A DNA stretch of 64,000 nucleotides from Cepaea nemoralis (GCA_014155875.1 JACEFZ010027929.1:156130-220129), one strand, 5' to 3'. Counted from the first letter of the stretch, positions 53,125-63,318 are shown. Made by a program: numbers and translations. Notes: generated by a model from the sequence alone, not told the origin.

Positions 53125-53520
53125 TGCCTGGGTTGAATTTAGAGACCATGTGTTGCCCATGCAGCATGATTTCCCTCTCGGCCCGCCTAATTTACTCCAG
53201 GAGGAAAGGTAACACCAATACCTCTGAAACAAGACAAGCTGCAGAAGCTGCCGGATCAGCAAAGCGATGCTCTAACTGTCCGATTAGAGCATGGTCTGTC
53301 CTGCCGTGACCTGACATTTAGTCATTAGGAGTCAAACTTGCATTTACTCACACTGATGTCGGGTTTGTGCCCTCCGAATTGAACTCCTCCCCCGAAACCG
53401 TGGTACAATGTGGGGTGTCGGGTTTGGTGAGCGCAGCCCAACATTTGATGCTAACAGAAAACAGATAGTAACCATCAACAGTCATACGATAGCTCAGTCA
53501 TATCTGACCTCAGACGTTTC
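53125..53520 (-). pseudogene. LINE 3' region (dispersed repeat R), copy 2
   Basis: Forward-strand landmarks GAGACCATGTGTTGCCCATG, GCAGCATGATTTCCCTCTCG, ACAATGTGGGGTGTCGGGTT, CATACGATAGCTCAGTCATA; shared with 38945 and 58340. Broken in all frames. 53521-53659 has a CATCT pentamer repeat (53645-53672). Confidence 0.6.
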
Positions 53521-53659
53521 CTTTGACTAATAAAAAGACAAAGAAACGACTATGTCGCACATGCAATGCTTTATTATGCAATATTCTTGCAATGTTCTTG
53601 GACATAGAACCAGCTTTTGCATAGACTGTGAATCCTGCGCAATTAGTCTCATCTCACCT

Positions 53660-54186
53660 CATCTCATCTCATCTTGTTCCTCTTGTACCTTGTGGTGTGG
53701 AGGTGTAGAATAAACAGCGGGAGAGTGTCTGTTTATGGCCTTCATGTATCGAGATTCCCTCTGTCCACCGTTTACGTGGTCGGCCTCTTTTTCTGCTTTC
53801 ATTTGGTCTGTACATCATTGCATGTTGTGGTGTAATGTTAGTTGGTAACCTAGTTACATGGCCAAACCATTTGACTTGCTGCCTTCTAATAAAATCTAGT
53901 GCTGCTATAACCTTCACTTGAGTCCTGATTTCTTCATTTCTGATTTTCTCTCTTCTTGATACATTAAGTATTCTCCGCAGGAATCCGATTTCTGTTGTTG
54001 TGATTTTTCTTTTCTCTTTTTTTCTGTCATTGTTCCGATGTGGCATTGGTAGCATAGAGTTGGTAGGAAGATTTTGTTGTAGAGTGCTTTCTTAGTAACT
54101 GTTGATAAGTGTTTGTTCTTTAGTATTGGTGCCATTTGTCCAATTAGTGGTTTGCCTTTTTTATGAGACTGCTCATGACAAGTGTC
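53660..54186 (-). pseudogene. LINE family 4 C-terminal part, reverse strand
   Basis: Reverse-strand frame: LKNKHLSTVTKKALYNKIFL, KITTTEIGFLRRILNVSRRE, KIRNEEIRTQVKVIAALDFI, RRQQVKWFGHVTRLPTNITP, QHAMMYRPNESRKRGRPRKR then WTEGI. This matches the usual LINE ending (FLRxIxxVxRRxxIRNxxIR...WFGHVxR...GRPRxRW). The 5' half lies beyond retroposon G at 56146-56720. Confidence 0.85.
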
Positions 54187-56151
54187 AGTGTATGTGTGTG
54201 TGTAAAGTGTGGGAGTTTGTTCATATTAGTTTCAATACTAACGTGAGACATTTTGTATGTGTCTAGATGTGAGGAAGTGTGAGTGTATGTGGAGGATGTG
54301 TGTGAGTGTGGGGATATGTGTGGGTGGGGGTGTGTGGGTGGGGGTATGCATTTGGATGGGTTGGGGTGTGTGGGTTTTGGTGGGTAGTGGTATTTGTGGG
54401 TGTTGGTGGGATGTGTGGATGGATGTGTGGGGGTGAAAGTACGGGTGTTGGAATGGGTGTGGGGGATGTGTGTATGGGTGGAGGATATGTGTATGGGACG
54501 GATGCAGGGGATGTGTGTTTATGTGGGTGGAGATGTGTGGATGGTTTGAGGAAGTATGTGTGGGAGGCGGGGTTGTGTGGGTAGGGGATTGTGTTGGGTG
54601 GATTTGGGATGGAAGGGCGGGTGGGGAGAAGTGTATGGTGTGTGGGTTTGAGATATGTGTGCGGTGTGTTGGTGGGGGATGTGTGAATGATGTGTGGGTG
54701 GAGGGTATGTTTGTGGTGGTATGTGTGGAGGATAGTGTGTGGTGTGGGGGATGTGTGTGATGGGTGTGGGGAATGTGCGTATGGGTGGGGTATATGTGTG
54801 GGTGAGCAGGGGATTGTGGTGGTTGGGGGAAGTATGTGGGGGAGTGTGGGTGGGAGATGTGTGTATGTGGATGGGGAATGTGTGGGTGGGGGTGTGTGAG
54901 TGGCTTAGGGATGTGTAGGTGGGTGAGGGAGTTGTATGTGTCGGGGTGGGATGTGTCAGTGGGTGGAGGATGTGTGTGGGGGTAGGGGTATTGTGATCGA
55001 GAGATGTTTGGTTGGGAGTGGGTTGGTGGGGGTGTGTGGGTGCGTAGTGGAGGATGTGTGAGTGAGTGTGTGTTGGTGGACGGGTAGGGAATGCGTGTGT
55101 GGGTGGGGAGAGGTGTGTGGTGTGTTGGTTGGTGATATTGTGTGGGTGAGGTATGTGTGTGTGGGTGGGGGATTTTTGTGGTGTGTGAGTGGGGGTATGT
55201 GGGGTGGATGGGTAAGGGTATCTGTATGGGTGTGGGTGGGAATATTGTGTGGTATCTGGGTGGGGGATATGTGTGTGGTGTGTAAGTGGGGATGTGTTGG
55301 TGAGGGATATGTGTGTGTGTGTGGTGCGTGGGTTGGGAATAGTGCGTGGTAGGGGGTTATGTGATGTGCGGGTGGGGGATTGTGTGGTGGGGGATTAGGT
55401 TAAGGCATGTGTGGGTGGGTGGAAGTTGTATGTGTGGGTGGTGGTGTGTGTGTGTGGATTGGGGATGTATGGGTGGTTAGGGAGATGTGTGTGTGTGGGG
55501 GGGGGGGTAGGGACATGTCAGTTGGTGGGGATGTGTGTGTATGGTTTGGGGATGTGTGAGTGGATGTGCGATGTGTGGGTTGGTGGGGGAATTGTGTGTG
55601 TGGGTGGGGAATATGTTGTCGATGGAGATGTGGCTGGGGGAAGGGTGGTTTGAGGTGTGGGTGGGGAGAGGATGTGTGGGGTAGAATGTGGATGGGCGTG
55701 GGATGTGTGGGTTGGTGGGGGAATGTTTTGTGGGTGGCGAGTGTGTTTTGGTTGGGGATCAGGTGAGGGCAGTGTGTGTGGGTGGGGGATGTGCGGGAGG
55801 GGGATGGGTCGGTTGGTGGGGTATGTATGTGTCTCTTGGTGTGCGTGTGTGTCGGTAGGTGGGGGTGTGTATGTGTCCCTTGGTACGCATGTGTGTGGGT
55901 AGGTGGGGGTGTTGTGTGGGTGGGGTGATGTATGGATAGGTGGGAGATGGGCTTCATACCATGGTAATTAGCATTGTTTATGTTTACAACATTCATTTCA
56001 CAATGTTTATTTTTCTTCCTATGCAAATGTATAATGCTCTTGATGAACGAAAGACGAGTGATTGGAAGGGCCGAATGTAAGACGGGCCTGCGCGCCCAAT
56101 TTGTGACCCTAATAAAGTTGATTTGATTTGATTTGATTTGATTTGAGTGTC
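54181..56151 (+). mobile_element. retroposon G, copy d, with 1.75-kb GT-rich minisatellite
   Basis: Element 54187-56145. The GT-rich array (TGTGTGGGTGGGGGATGTG variants) covers 54187-55945; the body follows (TAGCATTGTTTATGTTTACA, GGGCCGAATGTAAGACGGGC, CTGCGCGCCCAATTTGTGAC), AATAAA at 56111-56116 and TTTGA pentamers. AGTGTC flanks both sides (54181-54186, 56146-56151), a 6-bp target duplication. Gly/Trp/Val frames in the array are artefacts. Confidence 0.88.
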
Positions 56152-56720
56152 CTCCATTTGTTCTCACTATGCATTCAATATTCACTGTTATTGTATAAGC
56201 TTCTACATAAGTTTGATAGATGTGTACTCACTCTATATCGTTTACGGATTTTCCATAGCTTGTTTCTATCTACTCTATAAAATGTATTTTCTTCCTCGAA
56301 AAAGGCTTAGTAGAGTATTTAATTAAATTCGATTGATTGTTCTATCAGTTGTCTAAGAGCAAAAATGGCATCTGTGCATCCTTTTTTTTCCCTAAATTCA
56401 AGTAGTGTTTCGCTTAGCTGGGGTTCTATTGTAGTTCGTAATCATTTCTCTAGAATTTCACAAAATATTTTCCAGTATGACTCAAAAGCGAAATGCCTCT
56501 GTGTTGTGAGCAGTATCTTTTACAGCCTTTGTTTTTTCCTAATTGGAATAATTATGGCGTTTCCCCAGTCTCGTGGTGTCTGTTGTGCTATCCAAACATG
56601 GTTAAATAGACTATGTAGCCATGCTATTCCTACTTCTTTTGCTGCTTTAATGAGTTCATTTGGTATTTCGTGCACAATAAGCAAAAAAGCGAAATATATC
56701 CATGGAGGCATTCTACATGT
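56146..56720 (-). pseudogene. LINE family 4 reverse transcriptase part, reverse strand
   Basis: Reverse strand: YFAFLLIVHEIPNELIKAAK, EVGIAWLHSLFNHVWIAQQT, PRDWGNAIIIPIRKK (open), then in other frames RGISLLSHTGK and NIECIVRTNGGHS before retroposon G. This is the fingers/palm start of a LINE reverse transcriptase. The YADD part is absent on both sides of retroposon G, so an internal deletion preceded that insertion. Confidence 0.82.
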
Positions 56721-56799
56721 GGTTTTATAGAAGCATGCTGAAAATTCATTGAGCAGCCAAAATTGGTAATCTGGAGAATTTGGTGAAGGTTAAGTGCAA

Positions 56800-57072
56800 T
56801 GAAAACTTATCCCAAACATTAAAAAGAGAGAAATATATAATTATTTTGCCCACATTATGAGATAACAGATATTGGAACATGTTATAACAACTAGAAACAT
56901 TTGTAGACAGACAGATAGAGAAAGACAGCGAGAGAACAATATTGACAGTCTTGTGTCATACTATGAAAGAGAATCAACACACGAATAGATACATGCTGTT
57001 GGAGATAGTAAGATGTGGCGAAGCATGGTTGCCTACGCCAGTTGACAAGGCACTTGATGATGATTATTATTA
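56800..57072 (+). pseudogene. LINE family 3 3' end, decayed
   Basis: TTTTGCCCACATTATGAGAT (FAHIMR), GATATTGGAACATGTTATAA, then GGTTGCCTACGCCAGTTGAC and AAGGCACTTGATGATGATTA with a GAT/ATT tail; collinear with 27075-27360. Confidence 0.65.
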
Positions 57073-57161
57073 CAATAATTAACATCATTACATTTAACAG
57101 AATGCACGTTGCGGTTACACTCTTCGTCAGCACACAAACATAAAGTCATATTCTTACCGTA

Positions 57162-57760
57162 GGAAGCCGCATAAGCGCAATGGCTAGCATACCTGCCCAG
57201 GGCCCGTTGATAATGCTTTCTTATTCGGGACGCAGATGTGTTTCCAAGGCACCAGGGTCAGGTTCCATACTGGCCAAGACCTATTGACGCGTCCTAGTCG
57301 TGAGTCCTGGGCAACATGTCCCTTCGGGGTCCTGACTATCGTAGTAGGATCGCTGATTCTTCCGACGTCGAAGAGTATCTGCCTGCACGGCGAGAAATCA
57401 CCAGTCTGCACACTAATAAGCCACACATGGGACAACGGATACTCACGCAAACCTCAGGTCCTGTATGACATCACACTGATGTTGGACAACAGGATGTCTT
57501 CATCCGACATACAGGACTTCACTCTGGAGTTCACATCTAGCGAACACAAGCAAGCAAGTAAGCTTTCTAAGCCCAATCGAGTATGATTTTTACAGGCTGC
57601 TTGGGTTTTAAATCTAGCCAGCCTAATATGACTACTAGGAAATTGTCTATGTAGTACAAGCAGTCGGGTGTGTATTGACCACGTCACTCCTTGAGTGCCA
57701 GTTAGCCTATGAAGATATGAGGCTAGCACCATATGCTAAGTATGAATAAAGGAATCTATG
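57162..57760 (+). mobile_element. SINE family B split by element X
   Basis: Head 57162-57221 (GGAAGCCGCATAAGCGCAAT, GGCTAGCATACCTGCCCAGG) and body/tail from 57569 (TTTTAAATCTAGCCAGCCTA, GACTACTAGGAAATTGTCTA, ATTGACCACGTCACTCCTTG, GAGTGCCAGTTAGCCTATGA) form one SINE B, separated by a 340-bp insert. Confidence 0.75.
57215..57568 (+). mobile_element. element X, copy 1: 340-bp retroposon with target duplication
   Basis: Insert 57222-57561 is flanked by GCTTTCT (57215-57221, 57562-57568). It starts TATTCGGGACGCAG and ends in a CAAG/AAGC tail. One frame is open throughout (from 57236): GTRVRFHTGQDLLTRP, SWATCPFGVLTIVVGSL, VLYDITLMLDNRMSSSDIQD, FTLEFTSSEHKQAS. A second copy 4.6 kb away on the other strand has the same 5' start and its own duplication. 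The peptide is not a domain I recognise. No convincing pol III boxes. Differences between copies are mostly amino-acid-changing, so coding constraint is not supported. Confidence 0.85.
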
Positions 57761-57844
57761 AGGAGTCTCTTTTATATAAACAATACCGTCTAATAATTTA
57801 ATGTATTGTTTTCTTATATATATATGTTATCTGCAAAATTAATT

Positions 57845-58085
57845 CGGTGCGTATCCTTTACAAGACGTCGCAGTCAACCCCAGCATTTATAGGTTGTTTT
57901 TACTTTCTTGGCAAGTTTAGGTTCAGTAGTTTGCCTTTGATTTATGAACGACAGACGCTCGTATCATTGTATGAAAACCAGTGCAAGGCGGACTGCTTCA
58001 AAATTGCCCTCGGCTGTGTTTCGTACCCGGTATGCAGGATTGCGAATGACGCCCGTAACTCCTTCACCACAGCACCGACTTGTTA
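57845..58085 (-). mobile_element. SINE-like family D, copy 9
   Basis: Reverse orientation: GCGTATCCTTTACAAGACGT, CGCAGTCAACCCCAGCATTT, TTCTTGGCAAGTTTAGGTTC, AGTAGTTTGCCTTTGA, GTTTCGTACCCGGTATGCAG. Nearly complete. 58086-58339 has no recognised feature. Confidence 0.82.
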
Positions 58086-58339
58086 TCTATATCAACGTAA
58101 AATACTTCTAGCGTACACACTGACTTGCTCTGACAATATCACCGCGGTACCTGTTGTTGCGGTTAAATGGCTTGCAGGTTACGGTGCCTCTTTCTGTTTC
58201 GCCATTACATGATTAGATTCACAGTGTGGACTGCTTGGAATTTTTTTAACTTTTAGGACCCATGCGCCTGGTGTGCACGTTAATAATTCCTCAGTAGATG
58301 GAAATTGAAAGGAGCAGACCGAATAGATCTCTGCCTCTG

Positions 58340-58935
58340 CACAATTTGCACATCACCAGCTACTGGCACCTTGCCGTCTTGACAGACGATAGTTTGTTAC
58401 ATTGTGCGTAATAACTATGGAGTGTATTTTTAATGACTGTGGGGTTGTTGAAAAATATCCAGTCGAAGTTTTGTATTCACTCTCTGTGGAGTTCATGCAA
58501 CATAAAAGGTAAATATAACACTGGGAACGGAAATATTTTCAAAAAACCCACAGTCATTAAAAATACACCCTGTACAACCCATGGCGGTAGAAGACCAGGA
58601 ATGGGGTTATACCTGTCCATAGAAAAAAGGAGCAGGACAAGCTATAGAAGGTGCCGGATAAACAAAGCAGTGCTCTAACTGTCGCCTGTCAGAGCTTCGT
58701 TCCAAGGCTTAGGGCCGGGTCTGCCCTGCCATGATATTTAGTCTTTAGGTTGCATTTCCTGTCCCTCTGGTAAGGTTTTGTACCCTTCCAATTGCTTTCC
58801 TCCTCCCGAAGCCGTTGGCGCAATGTGGGGTGTCGGGTTTGGTGTGCGCCGCCAAATATTCGGCGCTAACAGAAAGCAGATTGTATCGTCAACTGTCATA
58901 CGGTAACTCAGTGATATCTGACTGAGACCAGACCA
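58340..58935 (-). pseudogene. LINE 3' region (dispersed repeat R), copy 3, split by MITE P
   Basis: 58360-58417 (CACCTTGCCGTCTTGACAGA, CGATAGTTTGTTACATTGTG) is the reverse complement of the zinc-finger LINE 3' UTR motif. After the MITE, ACAACCCATGGCGGTAG, GCAATGTGGGGTGTCGGGTT and CATACGGTAACTCAGTGATA continue. On the reverse strand the last residues before the UTR resemble a LINE end. Broken frames. Confidence 0.65.
58416..58574. mobile_element. palindromic MITE P, copy 4
   Basis: Element 58418-58572 (155 bp), TA on both sides; ends TGGAGTG and CACCCTG; more diverged arms. It interrupts repeat R between GTGCGTAATAAC and CAACCCATGG. Confidence 0.85.
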
Positions 58936-59500
58936 CAATGGTAAGATAAATATTGTGAGAACAAAGTAGGAGACAACTGAATGTTTGTTATTCTGACAAT
59001 GATGTTCTAACACTGCTGTTTCCAGTGGATACAAATGTGTGTCCATCAAGGAGTATGTTGTATCGTGCGCTATACTGCACCAGCTGATCATACATCTATC
59101 TGCCCATAAATTTATTTCCCATGCCCTTGATATACTCACCATTGTCTTCTGCCAATACATTCAACAACTTCGACCATCATGTCTCTAATACTTTCAATAT
59201 TTCCATTTGACATTTTGTTCTCCAATCTCTCTAAAACATGTCCTTGTGCATTGAAAATTATCCATTTCCAACTACCACTTTTAGCGTTTCTAGTATCAAC
59301 GTTACCGCTAGTAGGGAAAAAAAATTACAAATCCATTCATGTCACAACTGATTTCATATTTCACTTATGTATTCTCCTAGGATTGTTTTGCCATTAATTT
59401 TATATGACAATAACTTTGATTGATTGCGATGTGGCTTTTGCATGTAAATAATATATTAACCGGTGCACATCTAAGATAATATAATATTAAAACAGTTAAG
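58936..59500. other. no gene recognised
   Basis: AT-rich sequence without a repeat or domain I can assign. Confidence 0.5.
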
Positions 59501-59514
59501 TATGCGATTCCCTT

Positions 59515-60140
59515 TTTTAGGCATTTATTCATTGAAACACTCATTTACATTTATATCTCGCAACCTAATATTTTTTATTATTTGCCAAAGATGTAGCATG
59601 AAATATATTGGACACACTGTCAGACGCCAGACATACCAATTTACGGAATATCTGAGGGAAGATTCAAAACATTCTGACAACCCTGTCACTAACCATTTTA
59701 ATTCACCTGATCATAGTGGAGTCGACGATGTATGTGTCACGGCATTAAAGAAATGTTACACCTTAATTCGGCTTGAATCTCAGAGCCACTAAATCAACTC
59801 TTTGGGGCGCATCCATTCATAGATAATCAATACTCATATAGATACAACTGTTTAGCTTTGCTGACTCTCCTCGATATATCCATATACGTTTCCACATTTT
59901 TGATTGCATATTTTCTTATTTAGCACCTTAACACAGATATTCCTCCCTTGCCTTTCTGCTCATAGAGGATGCGCAATGGCCTGTTCAGATCATTTAGAAT
60001 GTCAGTACAGTATTTAGCTTCTTCCGATACCCACACTTATTATTTTATATTTTTAGTTGTATCTTTATTATCTCATTTTATTTCATTTAGATATATTTAT
60101 ATTATCCCCGAAGAAGATCACTAAGATCAAAACGTCTGAT
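59515..60140 (+). pseudogene. Penelope-like GIY-YIG domain fragment and 3' UTR
   Basis: Forward frame: CQRCSMKYIGHTVRRQTYQF, TEYLREDSKHSDNPVTNHFN, SPDHSGVDDVCVTALKKC. The KYIGxTxRxxxxFxEHLRD...KPVxxHFNSPxHSxxD pattern is the GIY-YIG domain found at the C-terminus of Penelope-like elements; here EHL has become EYL. The 3' UTR carries CCCCGAAGAAGATCACTAAG and ATCAAAACGTCTGATTC. The sequence differs from the copy at 34.5 kb, so two lineages are present. 60141-60639 has no recognised feature. Confidence 0.75.
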
Positions 60141-60639
60141 TCATTGTGTTGTGGTTTAGTTTATTTTATACTTTATATTAATTTAGTTTTATTTTTATTG
60201 TTGATTTCCCCATTGTGGTTTCTCTTAGCCGGGTACAGTTTGAGTTGTCTGTGCTGTAAGATATAGAGACTGTGTCTGTGTTTGTTATTTCTGTCTGTTA
60301 TATCCTGCAGAAATCACACATATTGTCATATCTTGCTGCAGTCGTTATTCTCCCTTAAATACAAGATATGTTTACAAATTGCGGTGACGAAGAATATAAT
60401 CACCAGCCAGCGAATAATTAACTGCGCTAAAAGGTATGGTTCATAAAGGTAGAATTGAGAATGTCTGAGTCAGAATGTCTGAGTAATAAAACGTTTGAAG
60501 ACCTGAGTAATACAGGTAGAGTTCAGACGCTAGGAACAAACATAGTTATCAGCCTAGTGGCAGTTCGAGGGACTACTTTACTTTTCAGTGCCACTACAAG
60601 CATGTTTCTTTAGTAAGGATATTGTGTATTCTGAGGGCA

Positions 60640-60745
60640 TATGTATTAGTAAAAATTCATAGAATAATGTGGATCAAGAAGAAGCTAAATGCTGACATTC
60701 TAAAGGATCAGAACATCGAAGAAACCTAACTTATAAAGAGTATCT
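60640..60745 (+). pseudogene. possible LINE C-terminal scrap
   Basis: HRIMWIKKKLNADILKDQNI with EET stop recalls the SW.KK.TN..IL.ELNIED segment of LINE family 2. Too short for certainty. Confidence 0.35.
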
Positions 60746-60747
60746 CG

Positions 60748-61022
60748 TCTTCTTCTTCTTCTTCTTCTTCTTCTTCTTCTTCTTCTTCTTCTTCTTCTTC
60801 TTCTTCTTCTTCTTCTTCTTCAGCGTTCCTAGCCATTGAGGTTCTTTGCTGCAGATACAATCCGTCTCCATTCGTCTCTCTGGTTGACCCTCTCTTGCCA
60901 GTCGTTGATTCCAAGAGCTTGTAGGTCTGTATATATATTATCTCTCCACCATCTTCTTGGTCTACTTCGGGGTCTACGGTCATTTATTTCCTGAGTGTAA
61001 GTGAGTTTTGTCATAGTTACGC
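60748..61022 (-). pseudogene. LINE family 6 3' end with GAA tail, reverse strand
   Basis: Reverse-strand frame RPRSRPRRWWRDNIYTDLQA, LGINDWQERVNQRDEWRRIV, SAAKNLNG, the known LINE ending RSRPRxRWxDxxxxDLxxxG...W...RxxWRxIVxxAK. It runs directly into 25 GAA units (TTC on the forward strand, 60748-60822), which are its 3' tail. Confidence 0.85.
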
Positions 61023-61037
61023 CATATTTTATTTTGC

Positions 61038-61270
61038 GCTCGCTCTATTTGAACTCGAGCGTTGTCCACAAAGGCCATTTCTAGTAGGACTGAATTTTGC
61101 GTGTGGATTAGCTTTCCCAGTTATCATTTTCGCTCGCCAAGAGGCGAACCAACTTCGACTTCTGATAAAGGGAAAGCTAATCCACTCGCAAAATTCAGCC
61201 CAGTGCTACTAGAAGTAACGTGTATAAAGTACTCCCGAAATCAAAGCGAGCGAGCGCAACAAAACAAAAT
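61038..61270. mobile_element. two SINE A 3' halves in inverted orientation
   Basis: Left arm 61038-61130 is SINE A reversed (GCGTGTGGATTAGCTTTCCC); right arm 61165-61262 is SINE A forward (GGGAAAGCTAATCCACTCGC, AAAGCGAGCGAGCGC). A 35-bp spacer lies between. The arms can pair over about 95 bp. Both halves lack the tRNA-like head. Confidence 0.85.
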
Positions 61271-61285
61271 ATGTATTCAATTTGT

Positions 61286-61650
61286 TATTATTCATTCATT
61301 CAGTAGCATGTCCTTTGCAGAACCTTGCTGCCATAACAACCTTCCAGAAAACCTCTCGATCATAAACAAGATGTCCCGCGTCCGATACGCCTATCTGGAG
61401 ATCATCCGCCACATCCTGCACCCATCTTTTCTTTGGTCTTCCTCTTCCTCTCTTCCCAGGCATACACCCCTCCATTATTGTTCTCTCCAAACTTTCGTGA
61501 CGCTTCAAGTGACCAAAAAATTTAAATTTTCTTTGTTTTATCGTCTTTAATAGCCAACTTTCTTCTATAATCAGCTCTTGAAGTATGGATGCATTTGTTC
61601 TTTTCTTTACCTAAGATATTCTTAGAACTCGTCTATAACATTTATATTCA
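61286..61650 (-). pseudogene. LINE family 2 C-terminus, reverse strand
   Basis: MKRHESLERTIMEGCMPGKR, GRGRPKKRWVQDVADDLQIG, AGHLVYDREVFWKVVMAARF, CKGHATE, preceded by EYKCYRRVLRIS (broken). Close relative of 50405-50935. Tail of ATTC repeats at 61290-61302. 61651-61848 has no recognised feature. Confidence 0.85.
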
Positions 61651-61848
61651 TTTGTTATTATATTAGCGCATATTATTACGTAATCTCCGTCAACGCGTTT
61701 GTTTGGCGTCTGTCGGTAATGAAATGCCCAAAACCAATGGAGGTAAAAATACAAATCTAGTCGTAATTTCAGCCAGTCCATTTGTGATGTGTCGAATGAT
61801 AACATAGCTACGTCCTGGTATAACTTTCCGAAGATATGTAATTCAAAT

Positions 61849-62202
61849 AACGACTTGCTTGCTTGCTTGTGTTCGCTGGCTGTGAACTCTAGCGTGAAGT
61901 CCAGTATGCCGGATGAAGACATCCTGTTGTCCAACATCAGTGTGATGTCATACAGGACCTGAGGTGTGCGTGATAATCCGTTGTCCCATGTATATCTTAT
62001 TGGTGTGCAGACTGGTGGTTCCTCGCCGTACAGGCAGACACTCTCCGACTTCGGAGAAATCAACGATCCTACTGACTTTAGCCAGGACCCCAAAGGGACC
62101 TATTGCCCAGGACACTCGGCGAGGACGCGTCAATAGGTCTTGGCCAATATAGAACCCAGCCTTGGTGCCTTGGAAACACCTCTGCGTCCCAATAAACGAC
62201 TT
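61849..62202 (-). mobile_element. element X, copy 2: 338-bp retroposon with 8-bp target duplication
   Basis: Insert 61857-62194 is flanked by perfect AACGACTT (61849-61856, 62195-62202). On the reverse strand it starts TATTGGGACGCAGAGG and ends CAAGCAAGCAAGC, like copy 1. One extra base relative to copy 1 (near 62074) splits the open frame; after it VLYDITLMLDNRMSSSGILD, FTLEFTASEHKQAS is conserved. Confidence 0.87.
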
Positions 62203-62254
62203 AACTACTTCTTTGGTTTCTCATCTTGGATATGGGAAATGGACTTTACAACGC

Positions 62255-62318
62255 AGTTGTCATGGAGGTGACATTTCGGTACCGTGTTGTCGTGGAGGTG
62301 GTTTTTCGGTACTGTGTT
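62255..62318. repeat. two-copy 30-bp tandem repeat
   Basis: GTTGTCATGGAGGTGACATT then TCGGTACCGT is followed at once by GTTGTCGTGGAGGTGGTTTT then TCGGTACTGT. No other feature is seen in 62203-63100. Confidence 0.85.
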
Positions 62319-63099
62319 GGCAGGAAAGTCTGTACATCAATCTTAATCCCAAAAATGCAAGCTCTGTTTCAGGTTTCCACGACGTGAACGTCATTGTATC
62401 TGTCCTAAGAGTTAATAACGTACTTTTCCAAAGGATACGCCAGCCAATCAATCATTCAACCAACCGTCCAACCATTACCATAATCACATATTTCCTTTGA
62501 TTTCATATAAACTCTATGTTGGTCGTTAATCTAAAAGTAGACTTTCCCCAACTAATATTTCAAGCGTTGACGGAGAGGCACTTTATTTCTGTCTATATAC
62601 AACTTTATCTCTCGTAACGAGTGTTCCCGGTGTAATCAGCGAGATGTATGTAAGCTATAAATCGCTAATGCAATTGCTAGTCTAGCAGATTTTTCAGGTT
62701 GTCTTTGTGTTGTTGGAAGACAAGAAATGAGTTCTTGATAACGACAAATTACAGTTGATAGAACAAATAATGTTTTTTTCTTTAGGAAGCAATCTATAAT
62801 AAAGATAAGCCGTTTAAAAACATCAATATCGTCAGGGTTGTTTTCACAAATAACAAAAAACAAAACAAAAAACATTCAGTTGCGCTGTGGTGCAGACGTG
62901 GACGCAGAATCCACTTCTATACTTGCGTACACTGGTTAGGTAAACCACGAGTTTATCATCAGTATCATCATCATCACCATCACCAGATTAACTATCTCGT
63001 CTTGATTATGCCATTTGATCAAGCCATCCGGGTGTTTATCCTTGTGTTCTTCTTCTGCGCTTTTCTCATCAAATGTGCCAATTTATAGGATACTAGCTG

Positions 63100-63295
63100 A
63101 CCCGGCCCGGCTTCGCCCAGGCCCTGGAGGGGATCTATCTATCTATCAGTCAGTCTGTCTGCTTGTTTGTCTGTCTGGCTGGCTGACCCGGCCTGGCTTC
63201 ACCCAGTCCCTGGTGGGGAGCATCTAATTTAATTCATATAAGTAGTCATATAAGCTCTCCCGTTCCCGACTGTCTGTCTGTCTATCTGTCTTTTT
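63100..63295. repeat. GCTGACCCGGC duplicate with tetranucleotide repeats
   Basis: TACTAGCTGACCCGGCCCGG, CTTCGCCCAGGCCCTGGAGG (63102) recurs as GGCTGACCCGGCCTGG, CTTCACCCAGTCCCTGG (63182), about 78 bp apart, joined by TCTA and GTCT tetranucleotides. I have the impression that TAGCTGACCCGGC...CTTCG motifs are common in invertebrate repeats, but cannot name the family. Confidence 0.6.
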
Positions 63296-63318
63296 TTTTT
63301 TTTTTTTTTTTTTTTTTT
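63290..63318. repeat. poly-T run
   Basis: About 28 T; possibly the reversed A-tail of a retroposon. 63319-63590 has no recognised feature. Confidence 0.9.

Noticed and set aside
53645..53672. CATCT repeat as a telomere-like sequence
   Set aside because: Only about five imperfect units, internal and next to a LINE end.
57236..57586. Element X frame as a conserved host exon
   Set aside because: Both copies have target duplications and a repeat tail, and the differences between them are mainly amino-acid-changing with one frameshift.
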